Source: Bacteroidota bacterium (GTDB lineage Bacteria > Bacteroidota > Bacteroidia > Bacteroidales > GCA-2748055). Taken from it: a stretch of DNA of 32,582 nucleotides. This document shows positions 16,201 to 22,655 of the stretch, one piece after another (position 1 is the first letter of the stretch; the number at the start of each line of letters is the position of its first letter). The notes under the pieces are model-generated. The model was given only the letters and a program-made list of their open reading frames with translations, was not told where the DNA came from and made no database searches. The stretch spans positions 1 through 32,582 of the forward strand of contig JAHEEC010000044.1 in assembly GCA_024640885.1 (NCBI GenBank). Reading direction: 5' to 3'. The position numbers and the translations under genes were made by a program.

Positions 16201-16869
16201 ATGGAAAAAGCCCTCACTTTTCTCAGATCCCTCGCCCAGAACAACAACAGGGAATGGTTTAACGAAAACAAAAAGAGTTACCAGGAATCCCTTGAAGTAT
16301 TTGTGGGTTTTGCCTCGAGGATGTTGACCGGTATTTCACGATTTGATCCATCACTGGGAGACCTGGTCCCCAGAGATACCATTTTTCGCATTTACAAGGA
16401 TGTGAGGTTCTCCAGGGATAAATCACCCTACAAAACCCATTTTGGTTGCTGGATGGCCAGGGGCGGAAGAAAGTCAACCGATGCAGGATACTATTTCCAC
16501 CTGGAACCGGGTGGTTCCTTCATGGCAGCAGGCGTTCACAGTCCCCCCAGGGAGCAGCTGAACCTGATCCGCCAGGAGATTGTATTCAACCCGGGAGCTT
16601 ATCTTGAAGTGATGAATGATCCGGCAATCACGGGCAGATTTGAAAGGGCAGGCCGGGATGATATGCTGAAGAAAGGCCCCCTGGGCTTTCCAAAAGATTT
16701 TGAGTACATGGAGGAGCTCAAATACAAACATTATATTTTTTCAAGAAATTATAAGGACCAGGAGATCCCCGGGAAGGATTTTCACCAGGGGGTGGTGGCA
16801 GATTTCGAAGTACTTTTCCCCCTGGTCAGCTATCTGAACCTTGCCATGTCATTTACGGGAAATGAATGA
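16201..16869 (+). CDS. DUF2461 family protein
   Basis: A 222-residue cytoplasmic protein of the DUF2461 (TIGR02453) family. Its hallmarks are visible: FLRSLAQNNNREWFNENKKSY at the N-terminus, RIYKDVRFSRDKSPYKTHFG near 66-81, and the GYYFHLEPGGSFMAAGVH strand pair around 95-113. Length matches the family. The function is unknown. It is divergent from the sensor kinase gene (121-base gap) and 93 bases upstream of the first thioredoxin gene. No motif suggests an enzyme. The ATG at 16201 follows an in-frame TGA closely, and the family signature begins about five residues later, so the start is secure. Confidence 0.9.
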   Translation: MEKALTFLRSLAQNNNREWFNENKKSYQESLEVFVGFASRMLTGISRFDPSLGDLVPRDTIFRIYKDVRFSRDKSPYKTHFGCWMARGGRKSTDAGYYFHLEPGGSFMAAGVHSPPREQLNLIRQEIVFNPGAYLEVMNDPAITGRFERAGRDDMLKKGPLGFPKDFEYMEELKYKHYIFSRNYKDQEIPGKDFHQGVVADFEVLFPLVSYLNLAMSFTGNE

Positions 16870-16899
16870 TTCCGGTAAAAATCCCTTATGTGACTAATG

Positions 16900-16916
16900 T
16901 TACAGTGTAGTTGTAA
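16900..16916 (+). promoter_or_regulatory. Dyad TTACA-N7-TGTAA upstream of the thioredoxin pair
   Basis: A 5-base perfect inverted repeat with a 7-base spacer, nine bases before the predicted -7 element at 16926, so it covers the -33 region. Its place and symmetry suit an operator for a dimeric regulator. The regulator is unknown, and short AT-rich dyads can arise by chance. Confidence 0.3.
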
Positions 16917-16925
16917 GGATGACCG

Positions 16926-16933
16926 TAAATTTG
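16926..16933 (+). promoter_or_regulatory. Bacteroidota-type -7 element for the thioredoxin pair
   Basis: TAAATTTG is an exact TAnnTTTG match 29 bases before the ATG at 16963. The expected TTG at 20 bases upstream is absent; a dyad occupies that region, which would fit a promoter that needs an activator, though this is speculative. Confidence 0.42.
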
Positions 16934-16962
16934 TGTCAAAATAAAAACCAAAATAAAGAACC

Positions 16963-17325
16963 ATGAAATTAGAACATTTAACCCTTGAAACTTTCAAGCA
17001 GAAAATATTTAACTTCGAGGCAAGCAAAGAGTGGAAATTTGAAGGAACAACTCCTGCCATAATCGATTTTTATGCCGACTGGTGCGGGCCTTGCAAAGTG
17101 GTAGCCCCGATCCTTGAAGAACTGAAAGAAGAGTATGGGGACAAACTCGATATTTTTAAAGTCAATACAGAAGAGCAACGTGAGCTTTCATCGGTATTCG
17201 GGATCCAGAGCATTCCCTCCCTGCTTTTTATTCCCAGGGACGGACAGCCCCAGATGGCCATGGGTGCACTTCCTAAAGAGACCTTCAAACAGGCCATTTC
17301 CGAGGTCCTGAGCGTAGAAGTTTAA
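16963..17325 (+). CDS. trx: Thioredoxin, cytosolic
   Basis: A 120-residue thioredoxin with no signal peptide. The active site WCGPC has its Cys pair at residues 41 and 44, in the FYADWCGPCKVVAPILEEL segment, and the cis-Pro loop is GIQSIPSLLF. It is slightly longer than the usual 105-110 residues because of an N-terminal extension (LETFKQKIFNFEASKEWKFEG) that is shared with the next gene. The protein should reduce disulfides in the cytosol with thioredoxin reductase. Its leader is A-rich (CCAAAATAAAGAACC) as usual for Bacteroidota. The second thioredoxin gene begins 17 bases after its stop, so the two form an operon born of tandem duplication. Confidence 0.95.
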   Translation: MKLEHLTLETFKQKIFNFEASKEWKFEGTTPAIIDFYADWCGPCKVVAPILEELKEEYGDKLDIFKVNTEEQRELSSVFGIQSIPSLLFIPRDGQPQMAMGALPKETFKQAISEVLSVEV

Positions 17326-17342
17326 CAAAAAAAAGAAAAAAC

Positions 17343-17894
17343 ATGAAGCATTTAGCAATAGGTATCGCCGCAGTGGCATTTCTCTCCATTTCCTGCAGCA
17401 ATGGTTCCGCCAGTTCGCTGGAGAATGCAGAGGAGGGGAATCTGCCCCATCAGGCCACCGCAATTCAAACAAAAGATGAGATCCAGACTGTGGAGTCCGG
17501 TAAACCGGTGCATCTTACCAAGCAGGATTTCCTTGAAAAGGTGATGAATTACGAAAAGAACCAGACCGAGTGGGTGTATGAAGGGGAACTGCCTGCCCTT
17601 ATTGACTTCTATGCTGACTGGTGCGGGCCGTGCAAGATTGCGGCACCCATCCTGGAGGAACTTGCCAAGGAGTACGAGGGCAGGATCCAAATTTATAAAG
17701 TAGACACCGAGAAGGAAAGAGAACTGGCGGGTGTTTTCGGGATCCAGAGTATTCCTGCATTCCTTTTTGTTCCCAAGGACGGGCGACCCACCATGAGCAG
17801 CGGGATTGCCCAGACCAACGAGCAGACCAAGCAGATGTTCAAACAGATGATCGACGAAATATTGCTGGGCCAGAAACCCAAAGCCCAGAGCTAA
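17343..17894 (+). CDS. Thioredoxin-fold lipoprotein
   Basis: A 183-residue paralogue of the preceding thioredoxin with an added export signal. Residues 1-17 form a lipoprotein signal with the lipobox SISC (Cys18), then a Ser/Glu-rich linker of about 40 residues, then the thioredoxin fold. The active site WCGPC has Cys94 and Cys97, and the cis-Pro loop GIQSIPAFLF is nearly identical to that of its neighbour. The fold plus its N-terminal extension (LTKQDFLEKVMNYEKNQTEWVYEGELPALIDF) aligns over its whole length with the cytosolic copy. It is expected to be lipid-anchored facing the periplasm. Whether it is kept reduced (needing a DsbD-like donor) or acts as an oxidant is not shown; the CGPC motif favours a reductase. 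A strong terminator follows. Confidence 0.93.
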   Translation: MKHLAIGIAAVAFLSISCSNGSASSLENAEEGNLPHQATAIQTKDEIQTVESGKPVHLTKQDFLEKVMNYEKNQTEWVYEGELPALIDFYADWCGPCKIAAPILEELAKEYEGRIQIYKVDTEKERELAGVFGIQSIPAFLFVPKDGRPTMSSGIAQTNEQTKQMFKQMIDEILLGQKPKAQS

Positions 17895-17930
17895 CAACCG
17901 GATTTAGCCACACCCTGGACTGACCATGAG

Positions 17931-17965
17931 GAGGCCGCCCCACAAGGGCTGCCTCTTTTTGTTTT
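17931..17965 (+). terminator. Rho-independent terminator after the thioredoxin pair
   Basis: GAGGCCGCCC and GGGCTGCCTC form a 10-base stem with one mismatch around a 5-base loop (CACAA), followed directly by TTTTTGTTTT. It lies 37 bases after the stop of the second thioredoxin gene. Confidence 0.85.
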
Positions 17966-17993
17966 CGCCTGGCGCCAGCTCCCTGGATTTATG

Positions 17994-18029
17994 CAAAAAA
18001 AGAAACCGTCCCTTTTCAATCCGGGACGG
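17994..18029 (-). terminator. Rho-independent terminator after the small outer-membrane protein gene
   Basis: Read on the minus strand, CCGTCCC and GGGACGG form a perfect 7-base stem around a 10-base loop, followed by TTTCTTTTTTTG. It lies about 31 bases downstream of the stop at 18061, facing the thioredoxin terminator. Confidence 0.78.
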
Positions 18030-18060
18030 CTTCAACTTTATAACTTTATTACCCTCTGAG

Positions 18061-18636
18061 TTACCATGCAAACCCCAATCCGATCCCCAGGTAGGAAAGG
18101 GTGGGTGCGCTGGAAGTCTTAAAGCCATGCATGTATCTCACCTTGGCAGTAAGATAGGAATTGCCCATGGGAAAAACAATTCCCGCTTCCGGGCTCACTG
18201 CAAATTGCCAGAAATTTCCTTCAAAGGCCCATAATCCGATCTCACGCCTTGTTTGCTGCCAGACGGTACCCACACCAGCTGTAAAATAGGTCTCAAACTC
18301 ACTGGCGGGCTGGTACCATGAAAACCTGGCCAGCAGGGGGATGTTGTTGATGTACCTGACCTGGGTGCCGTGGATCATTACTTTATCGCGTTCATAATAG
18401 CTATCGGATTCCTTCTCCAGGAATACATTCCAGGAGGTCCCTATTCCTACGGCCATATTGTCATTGACAAAACGGTCAAAATCAAGTGCCACGCCACGCC
18501 AGCTCACCTGGTTGGCATACTCCTTGGTAGCAGAAAATGGGATTCCCACATCATAGGTCATCTTCCAGATCACATCCTGGCCACTCAATGAGAGTGCGGA
18601 AATAAATATGCTGATAATAAATGCTGCTTTTCTCAT
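18061..18636 (-). CDS. Small outer-membrane beta-barrel (porin-family) protein
   Basis: A 191-residue exported protein. A signal peptide spans about residues 1-19 (FIISIFISALSLSGQ). The rest alternates aromatic and polar residues in about eight amphipathic strands: FDRFVNDNMAVGIGTSWNVF, YINNIPLLARFSWYQ, FETYFTAGVGTVWQQ, FAVSPEAGIVFPMG and the final YLGIGLGFAW. The C-terminal aromatic residue fits BAM recognition. Length and strand number fit the eight-stranded OmpA-like or outer-membrane-protein beta-barrel families common in Bacteroidota. The ligand or role is unknown. It lies 12 bases downstream of the DUF4136 lipoprotein gene, so the two are probably co-transcribed and may work together in the envelope. 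Confidence 0.85.
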   Translation of the reverse strand: MRKAAFIISIFISALSLSGQDVIWKMTYDVGIPFSATKEYANQVSWRGVALDFDRFVNDNMAVGIGTSWNVFLEKESDSYYERDKVMIHGTQVRYINNIPLLARFSWYQPASEFETYFTAGVGTVWQQTRREIGLWAFEGNFWQFAVSPEAGIVFPMGNSYLTAKVRYMHGFKTSSAPTLSYLGIGLGFAW

Positions 18637-18648
18637 GATGATTTTGGT

Positions 18649-19341
18649 TTACTTCTGAAGATATGTGGATTGTTCAAACATCTGGTTGATCTGTTTCTCC
18701 AGCCTCGACTGGGTATTGTTGCTTTTGACCAGCAGTCCGTCTGCGAGCCCTGTCCATACAAACCCAAGCGTCCTGTCTTCGGGATCAAATTTTTCCGAAT
18801 CGGCCATCTCGATCATCAGGGTCCCGGTGGTATAGGAAGTGACATAGCCCGGGTACCAGGGATAAGAGGGATACCACGGGTATCCCCATCCCGGATAATA
18901 ATAGCTCTGAGAGTCCACACTGTAAGGGTACCACCAGCCCCAACCGGGGTACCAGCCCCAGTATCCCCAGTAGTAGTATGAAAAATTTTCATTGGAGAGG
19001 GCCTCACAGAAGAGGATCAGGTCAGGGCGCGTCAGTGAATCGGGATTCTCAATCTCGGTGTATCCAAGATCCCTCATGTTCTGCCTCACCAGGTCCACAA
19101 TGAACTCATCGTGGTCCCTGCCAAGGTTTGGATCATCCTTTCCATCCTCGGTCATGTGGATGATGGTATCAATCACTGTGAAAGTGGTATAGGAACCGAA
19201 ATCAGCAGCCTCATCATACAACGTGGCCGCCACATCATATTCCTCCACATAGTCTATCTTATCCGGGTAACAACCCGTGGCCAGGGCCAGGGCCAGCACC
19301 CCGATCAAAAACAATTGTTTTATCTGCCTTTTCATAATCAT
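18649..19341 (-). CDS. DUF4136-domain lipoprotein with an aromatic Tyr/Trp-rich insert
   Basis: A 230-residue probable lipoprotein: signal LFLIGVLALALATGC gives lipidated Cys24. The DUF4136 domain follows, with the YTTFTVIDTI strand at about 51-60, a helix VRQNMRDLGYTEIE near 86-99, a DLILFCEA strand, and a C-terminal TGTLMIEMAD strand with the LGFVWTGLADGLL segment. Between strands, residues 122-166 are extremely rich in aromatics: 15 Tyr and 9 Trp in 45 residues, with most of the rest Gly, Pro or Ser. Such a loop occurs in part of this family and could contact the membrane or stack on glycans. Function of DUF4136 is unknown. ATG codons at 19341 and 19335 are both possible starts. Confidence 0.88.
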   Translation of the reverse strand: MIMKRQIKQLFLIGVLALALATGCYPDKIDYVEEYDVAATLYDEAADFGSYTTFTVIDTIIHMTEDGKDDPNLGRDHDEFIVDLVRQNMRDLGYTEIENPDSLTRPDLILFCEALSNENFSYYYWGYWGWYPGWGWWYPYSVDSQSYYYPGWGYPWYPSYPWYPGYVTSYTTGTLMIEMADSEKFDPEDRTLGFVWTGLADGLLVKSNNTQSRLEKQINQMFEQSTYLQK

Positions 19342-19394
19342 TCAATTTTTTTTTGTTTTCTTTTAACGATTCAACATCCAGATTGTTCAATAAT

Positions 19395-19402
19395 CAAAGG
19401 TA
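19395..19402 (-). promoter_or_regulatory. Bacteroidota-type -7 element for the DUF4136 gene
   Basis: Minus-strand TACCTTTG, an exact TAnnTTTG match, 53 bases before the start at 19341 in the divergent gap 19342-19457. No TTG lies at the expected 20-base spacing, so this is a partial promoter call. Confidence 0.4.
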
Positions 19403-19457
19403 TTCAAAAAAATAGTATTGATATTTATCTTTCAACCTGATTAAAATAGACGATTCC

Positions 19458-20303
19458 ATGAACAAATACATTGGTGCACATGTGAGTGCTTCAGGAGGTG
19501 TGGAGAATGCACCGCTGAATGCAAAAGCCATCGGGGCCACGGCATTCGCCCTGTTTACAAAGAACCAGCGGCAATGGGTGGCCAAACCATTTACAAGTGA
19601 AAATATCCTGGAGTTCAGGAAGAACTGTGAGGCTTCGGGTTATGAGCCTTTCCAGATCCTGCCCCACGACAGCTACCTCATCAACCTCGGCAACCCGGAC
19701 CGTGATGCCCTTGAAAAATCCAGGGCCGCTTTCCTGGATGAGATGCAGCGATGTGAGCAACTGGGACTTGACCGGCTCAATTTCCATCCCGGGGGTCATA
19801 TGAACAAGACCGGGGAGGAGGAGTCCATGCAGCTCATCGCGGCCTCCATCAACCTTGCGCTGAAAGCGACAAAAGGGGTCATTGCGGTGATCGAGAATAC
19901 GGCGGGACAGGGCTCCAACCTGGGTCACACCTTCGAACAGATCGCCTACATCATCGACCGGGTGGAGGACCAGTCAAGGGTTGGAGTCTGCATCGATACC
20001 TGTCATGCCTTTACGGCAGGTTACGACCTGAAGAGCAAAAAGGGATTTGAGGATACTTTCAATCAATTTGAGACGATCGTCGGTTTCAAATACCTCAAGG
20101 GAATGCACCTCAACGATTCCAAAAAAGAGCATGGATCCAGGGTGGACAGGCATGACAACCTTGGGAAAGGATTCATTGGATTGGAACCCTTCCAATGGAT
20201 CATGGCTGATGAGCGCTTCAACGGGATCCCCCTGGTCCTGGAGACCCCCGATGACAGCCTCTGGGAGAAGGAGATCAAACTTCTGAAAAGTTTCTCCTCC
20301 TGA
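19458..20303 (+). CDS. nfo: Endonuclease IV (AP endonuclease)
   Basis: A 281-residue base-excision-repair enzyme that cuts the DNA backbone 5' of abasic sites. All nine metal ligands of the three-zinc site can be placed: His70, His110 (NFHPGG), Glu146 (IENTAGQG), Asp180 and His183 (CIDTCHAF), His217 (HLNDSK), Asp230 and His232 (DRHDNLGKG), and Glu262 (LETPDD). They are shifted by exactly one from the E. coli enzyme. The N-terminus [12 protein letters not shown] is the family signature and fixes the ATG at 19458. It is the first gene of a plus-strand run leading into pyruvate kinase after 54 bases. Confidence 0.97.
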   Translation: MNKYIGAHVSASGGVENAPLNAKAIGATAFALFTKNQRQWVAKPFTSENILEFRKNCEASGYEPFQILPHDSYLINLGNPDRDALEKSRAAFLDEMQRCEQLGLDRLNFHPGGHMNKTGEEESMQLIAASINLALKATKGVIAVIENTAGQGSNLGHTFEQIAYIIDRVEDQSRVGVCIDTCHAFTAGYDLKSKKGFEDTFNQFETIVGFKYLKGMHLNDSKKEHGSRVDRHDNLGKGFIGLEPFQWIMADERFNGIPLVLETPDDSLWEKEIKLLKSFSS

Positions 20304-20318
20304 TCCCTCCGGATTCGC

Positions 20319-20341
20319 CCAATAAAAAATACCTTTATTGG
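20319..20341 (+). promoter_or_regulatory. Inverted repeat in front of pyruvate kinase, possible operator
   Basis: CCAATAAA-N7-TTTATTGG is a perfect 8-base dyad in the short nfo-pyk gap, 16 bases before the pyk ATG. A near-match to the -7 element (TACCTTTA, one mismatch) at 20330-20337 sits inside it, so a protein bound here could block transcription. No T-run follows, which argues against a terminator. Confidence 0.4.
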
Positions 20342-20357
20342 TGCAAATAGATTTACC

Positions 20358-21788
20358 ATGCGACACCTCAGATCACACACCAAGGTCATAGCCACCATGG
20401 GTCCTGCCACCCGGAAAAGGGAGATCCTCGAGCAAATGTTCCACGAGGGGGTGGATGTGTGCAGGATCAACTTCTCACACGGGTCACACCAGGAGCATCT
20501 GCAGGTCATTAAAATGGTCCGGGAGCTGAATGATGAGCTGAAATCAAATGTAGCCATCCTTGCCGACCTGCAGGGCCCGAAGCTGCGGGTGGGTGAGATG
20601 AAGGACGGGAGCGTGGAGCTGCTGGATGGCCAGGAATTCTCCTTTGTCACCACACCCTGTGTGGGAGACTGCGAGAAGGCCTATATGAGCTATGAAAGCA
20701 TGCCTGCAGATGTCACCCCGGGAGAGCAAATCCTGGTGGATGACGGTAAACTGATCTTCCAGGTGATCGATACCAACGGAAAAGACCGGGTGACGTGCAG
20801 GGTGGTGGCGGGAGGCCAGTTGTCCAACCGCAAGGGGGTCAACCTCCCCCACACCAGGGTTTCCCTTCCCAGCCTTACAGAAAAGGATATCGAGGATGCT
20901 AAGTTTGCGCTGGACCATGGAGTGGATTGGATCGCCCTCTCCTTTGTCAGGCAGGTAAAGGACCTGCTGGACCTCAGGGAGCTGGTGAAAGCGCATCGGC
21001 ACCACGCCCATATCATTGCGAAAATTGAGAAGCCCGAGGCACTGGAAGAGATCGACCAGATCATTGATGCCACAGACGGGATCATGGTGGCAAGGGGCGA
21101 CCTGGGCGTGGAGGTGGAGTTCCACAAGGTCCCCCTGATCCAGAAACACATTATCAAGAAATGTACCGAGAAATCAAAACCGGTGATCGTGGCCACCCAG
21201 ATGATGGAGAGCATGATCACCAGCCCGACTCCCACCCGGGCAGAAGCCAATGACGTGGCCAATGCAGTACTGGACGGGGCCGACACGGTGATGCTGAGTG
21301 GTGAAACCTCGGTAGGGAAATACCCTGTTCAGACCATCAGGAACATGCAACTGATCATAGACTCCACCGAGACCGAGGAATTTCTTTTTTACAAGATGCA
21401 TCCGCCGCGGATCGAGAGCAGGACCTTTCTGGCCGATTCCATCTGCTACAATGCAGTGAGACTGGCCGAACAGGTCAATGCCTCCGCCATCATCACCCTC
21501 ACACACTCGGGTTATACCGCTGTAAAGATCAGTTCGCACAGGCCCAGGGCCTCCATATTCACTTTCACCCTGAACCAGGATCTCATCAGGGACCTCTCCC
21601 TGGTCTGGGGGGTCAGGGCCTTCTATTTTGCCGAGTGCTACAACATCAATGACTATATCGAATATACGGAGGAGTTCCTGGTGAATATGAAGCTCCTGAA
21701 AAAAGGGGATCTCGTGGTCCACATAGGAAGCATACCCATCACTGAGAGAGGAAAGACCAATATGATGAAGCTCACCCGCGTATCCTGA
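20358..21788 (+). CDS. pyk: Pyruvate kinase
   Basis: A 476-residue glycolytic enzyme that converts phosphoenolpyruvate and ADP to pyruvate and ATP, normally as a tetramer. The barrel begins at TKVIATMGPATRK; the substrate-loop Arg is in VCRINFSHGSH (near 36-46), ADLQGPKLRVGEM marks the edge of the B domain, and the metal and catalytic region includes IIAKIEKPEALEEID and MVARGDLGVEV. The family signature ATQMMESMITSPTPTRAEANDVANAVLDGADTVMLSGET is intact. A C-terminal allosteric-type domain (about 350-476) is complete, including the TRSGYTA-like region, here LTHSGYTAVKISSHRP. The length is usual. The start fits the family N-terminus, and a dyad overlaps the possible promoter just upstream. Confidence 0.96.
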   Translation: MRHLRSHTKVIATMGPATRKREILEQMFHEGVDVCRINFSHGSHQEHLQVIKMVRELNDELKSNVAILADLQGPKLRVGEMKDGSVELLDGQEFSFVTTPCVGDCEKAYMSYESMPADVTPGEQILVDDGKLIFQVIDTNGKDRVTCRVVAGGQLSNRKGVNLPHTRVSLPSLTEKDIEDAKFALDHGVDWIALSFVRQVKDLLDLRELVKAHRHHAHIIAKIEKPEALEEIDQIIDATDGIMVARGDLGVEVEFHKVPLIQKHIIKKCTEKSKPVIVATQMMESMITSPTPTRAEANDVANAVLDGADTVMLSGETSVGKYPVQTIRNMQLIIDSTETEEFLFYKMHPPRIESRTFLADSICYNAVRLAEQVNASAIITLTHSGYTAVKISSHRPRASIFTFTLNQDLIRDLSLVWGVRAFYFAECYNINDYIEYTEEFLVNMKLLKKGDLVVHIGSIPITERGKTNMMKLTRVS

Positions 21789-21794
21789 AAATGG

Positions 21795-22655
21795 TTGGAT
21801 AAATTGATTGATATATGGATCGGCCAGGCAGAGGAAACCTGGATGGATGCATTGCACATCCATGCGCAGGAGCTCTTTTCCGGCACTTTTCTTCCGTCTC
21901 ACGATCACACCCACCACCGCAGGGTTTGGCACATCTGCAGAAACCTTCTCAGGGAGCTGGATGACATTAAAGTTCCCATGGATCAATCCCTTGTTGAAGG
22001 GATATTGATCGCCGCCTATTTCCATGACCTGGGAATGATCCGGTCCCCAAGGGAGGACCATGGAGTGCTGGGAAGGGCCGGTTGTGAGGAATACTTTTCC
22101 GGCAACGGTCTCAAGCCACCGTTCAGGTTCCGTGAGATCCTGGATGCCATAGAGCTTCACGATCTCAAAGAGAAGAAGAACCGGGAAAGGTTTCGGACCG
22201 GAAAGCCCCCCGGGATCCTGGATATATTATCTGTTGCAGACGACCTGGAAGCCCTTGGGGTAATTGGGATTTACAGGTATTCGGAAATATATCTGAAAAG
22301 GAGGATCCCTTTGAAGGAGCTGGGGGTAAGGATCCTTGGGAATGCAAGCAGCAGGTTCAAAAATATTTCAGAGGCCTGCGCGCTGCTGCCCGTGCTCATG
22401 AACGCCTGCGTAGCGCAATATGATGAACTGGTTACTTTCTTTGACTGCTATAACCAGCAACTTTTGACGGTCACCGGGGACCGGGATGTGTTTGATGGTC
22501 ATGTGGGAATTGTAAACTATATTCGTTCCCTGACCACCGAAGGAGATACAGAACCCGGGGACATTGTCAGGGCGATCGGGAGAGAAAACAGAAGCGTTGT
22601 GGTCAGGGACTATTTTACATTACTGAAAAATGAACTGGACAAAGCGCGCCTCTAG
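21795..22655 (+). CDS. HD-domain phosphohydrolase
   Basis: A 286-residue cytoplasmic protein with an HD metal-binding core: a first His cluster at residues 36-41 (SHDHTHHRRV), the defining His77-Asp78 in AAYFHDLGM, and a further His122-Asp123 in AIELHDLKEKK. Such domains hydrolyse phosphate esters, often nucleotides or cyclic nucleotides; the substrate is not evident. I use the TTG at 21795, six bases after the pyk stop, because it gives the full N-terminal helix. An ATG at 21843 would remove 16 residues and leave the HD domain intact, so the start is uncertain. The gene overlaps the start of the M14 peptidase gene by 26 bases, indicating co-transcription. Confidence 0.82.
   Translation: MDKLIDIWIGQAEETWMDALHIHAQELFSGTFLPSHDHTHHRRVWHICRNLLRELDDIKVPMDQSLVEGILIAAYFHDLGMIRSPREDHGVLGRAGCEEYFSGNGLKPPFRFREILDAIELHDLKEKKNRERFRTGKPPGILDILSVADDLEALGVIGIYRYSEIYLKRRIPLKELGVRILGNASSRFKNISEACALLPVLMNACVAQYDELVTFFDCYNQQLLTVTGDRDVFDGHVGIVNYIRSLTTEGDTEPGDIVRAIGRENRSVVVRDYFTLLKNELDKARL

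Noticed and set aside
21174-22160. A 328-residue minus-strand open frame across the end of pyk and start of the HD gene
   Set aside because: It spans two real plus-strand genes and shows no family signature.
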